This document shows, one piece after another, positions 5,539 through 5,797 of a DNA stretch of 5,797 bases. Source of the DNA: Candidatus Tenebribacter mawsonii (lineage in GTDB: Bacteria; Cloacimonadota; Cloacimonadia; Cloacimonadales; TCS61). Under the pieces are notes generated by a model. The model saw only the letters and a program-made list of their open reading frames with translations, was not told the DNA's origin and ran no database searches. The stretch lies in NCBI GenBank assembly GCA_030765665.1, contig JAVCCD010000159.1:1-5797 (forward strand). The letters run 5' to 3'. The position numbers and the translations under genes are program-made. Numbering within the stretch: the first letter of the stretch is position 1; every line of letters begins with the position of its first letter.

Positions 5539-5797
5539 ATGAAGTTTGTAAAATGGCTTATTATTCTAACAGTAGGAATGTTTCTGCTAATGGGATGTAG
5601 TGATGATGATGATTCAACTGGACCAGATACAACTGGTGCAAATCTTGTTATCAACGAGTTTTTAGCTAGTAACGATTTTGGTGCTGTTGATGAAAATGGT
5701 GATCACGATGATTGGATCGAAATTTACAACGCAGGTGACGAAGCAATTGATATTGGTGGAATGTATATTACCGATAATCTTGAAGGATTAATGACAA
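5539..5797 (+). CDS. Second lamin-tail-domain lipoprotein, 3' end beyond the window
   Basis: The open frame runs from the ATG at 5539 to the window edge and gives the first 86 residues. A lipoprotein signal peptide (MKFVKWLIILTVGMFLLMGC) ends in lipobox LMGC with Cys20. The cysteine is followed directly by SDDDD and a short Thr/Pro linker (21-34). From residue 35 a lamin-tail domain begins: NLVINEFLASND (35-46), DENGDHDDWIEIYNAGDEA (51-69) and IDIGGMYITDNLEG (70-83). It is a paralogue of the preceding gene, with features of both of that protein's domains. The SDDDD run matches the surface-export signal described for Bacteroides lipoproteins. Whether it holds one or several domains, or a catalytic part, cannot be seen. 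The 80-base gap with a hairpin leaves open whether it belongs to the same transcript. Confidence 0.82.
   Translation, partial: MKFVKWLIILTVGMFLLMGCSDDDDSTGPDTTGANLVINEFLASNDFGAVDENGDHDDWIEIYNAGDEAIDIGGMYITDNLEGLMT

Larger units (their letters stand above)
4571..5797 (+). repeat. Three diverged copies of a lamin-tail-domain coding unit
   Basis: Unit 1 starts at 4571 and unit 2 at 5030, both in the first lipoprotein gene. Unit 3 starts at 5644 in the next gene and is cut by the window edge. All begin with a coding stretch for LVINEF. Units 2 and 3 share the exact 18-mer gcaattgatattggtgga (5129-5146 and 5743-5760). Units 1 and 3 share the protein pattern SND....DENG..DDWIEIYN. The copies are clearly related but well diverged at the DNA level. 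Confidence 0.75.

Noticed and set aside
1..5797. CRISPR array, tRNA/rRNA genes, insertion sequences or phage sites
   Set aside because: No spaced short repeats, terminal inverted repeats, transposase-like frames or tRNA-like cloverleaf sequences were noticed; nearly all bases are in coding regions.

Overview
The window looks like an AT-rich chromosome segment from a Gram-negative (diderm) bacterium. It encodes an outer-membrane beta-barrel porin and lipoproteins with aspartate-rich tethers and lamin-tail-type domains, a style typical of the Fibrobacteres-Chlorobi-Bacteroidetes (FCB) superphylum. Strong Shine-Dalgarno sites (GGAGG types) precede most starts, which argues against typical Bacteroidota, where such sites are usually absent. 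An uncultured FCB lineage such as Cloacimonadota is a reasonable but low-confidence guess.

All genes lie on the + strand and are tightly packed. Positions 1-141 hold the C-terminal end of a membrane permease that resembles the PiT (inorganic phosphate/anion transporter) family. Eleven bases later starts a 506-residue protein (153-1673) that fuses a TctC-type solute-binding protein to a TctB-type small membrane subunit. Seven bases after its stop comes the large permease subunit TctA (1681-3183). Together these two genes encode a complete tripartite tricarboxylate transporter (TTT) from two polypeptides instead of three. An OprO/OprP-type outer-membrane porin follows (3202-4440), then a lipoprotein with two lamin-tail domains (4457-5458). 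After the only sizeable gap (80 bases, with an RNA hairpin) a second lamin-tail lipoprotein begins (5539) and runs off the end of the window.

Read as one transcription unit, the first five genes describe a route across both membranes: the porin admits an anionic solute, the tethered binding domain captures it, and TctA/TctB moves it inward by ion-coupled transport. The substrate cannot be read from the sequence. TTT family members usually take carboxylates, whereas PiT and OprP relatives are best known for phosphate, so the cluster gives mixed signals. The lamin-tail lipoproteins carry S/D-rich residues right after the lipidated cysteine, like the surface-export signals of Bacteroidota, and may sit on the cell surface; their link to transport is unknown. 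The most unusual items are the TctC-TctB fusion with an extra membrane helix that keeps topology correct, and its genomic coupling to an outer-membrane porin and surface lipoproteins. No RNA genes, mobile elements or CRISPR arrays were seen, and there is no gene-free stretch over 300 bases.
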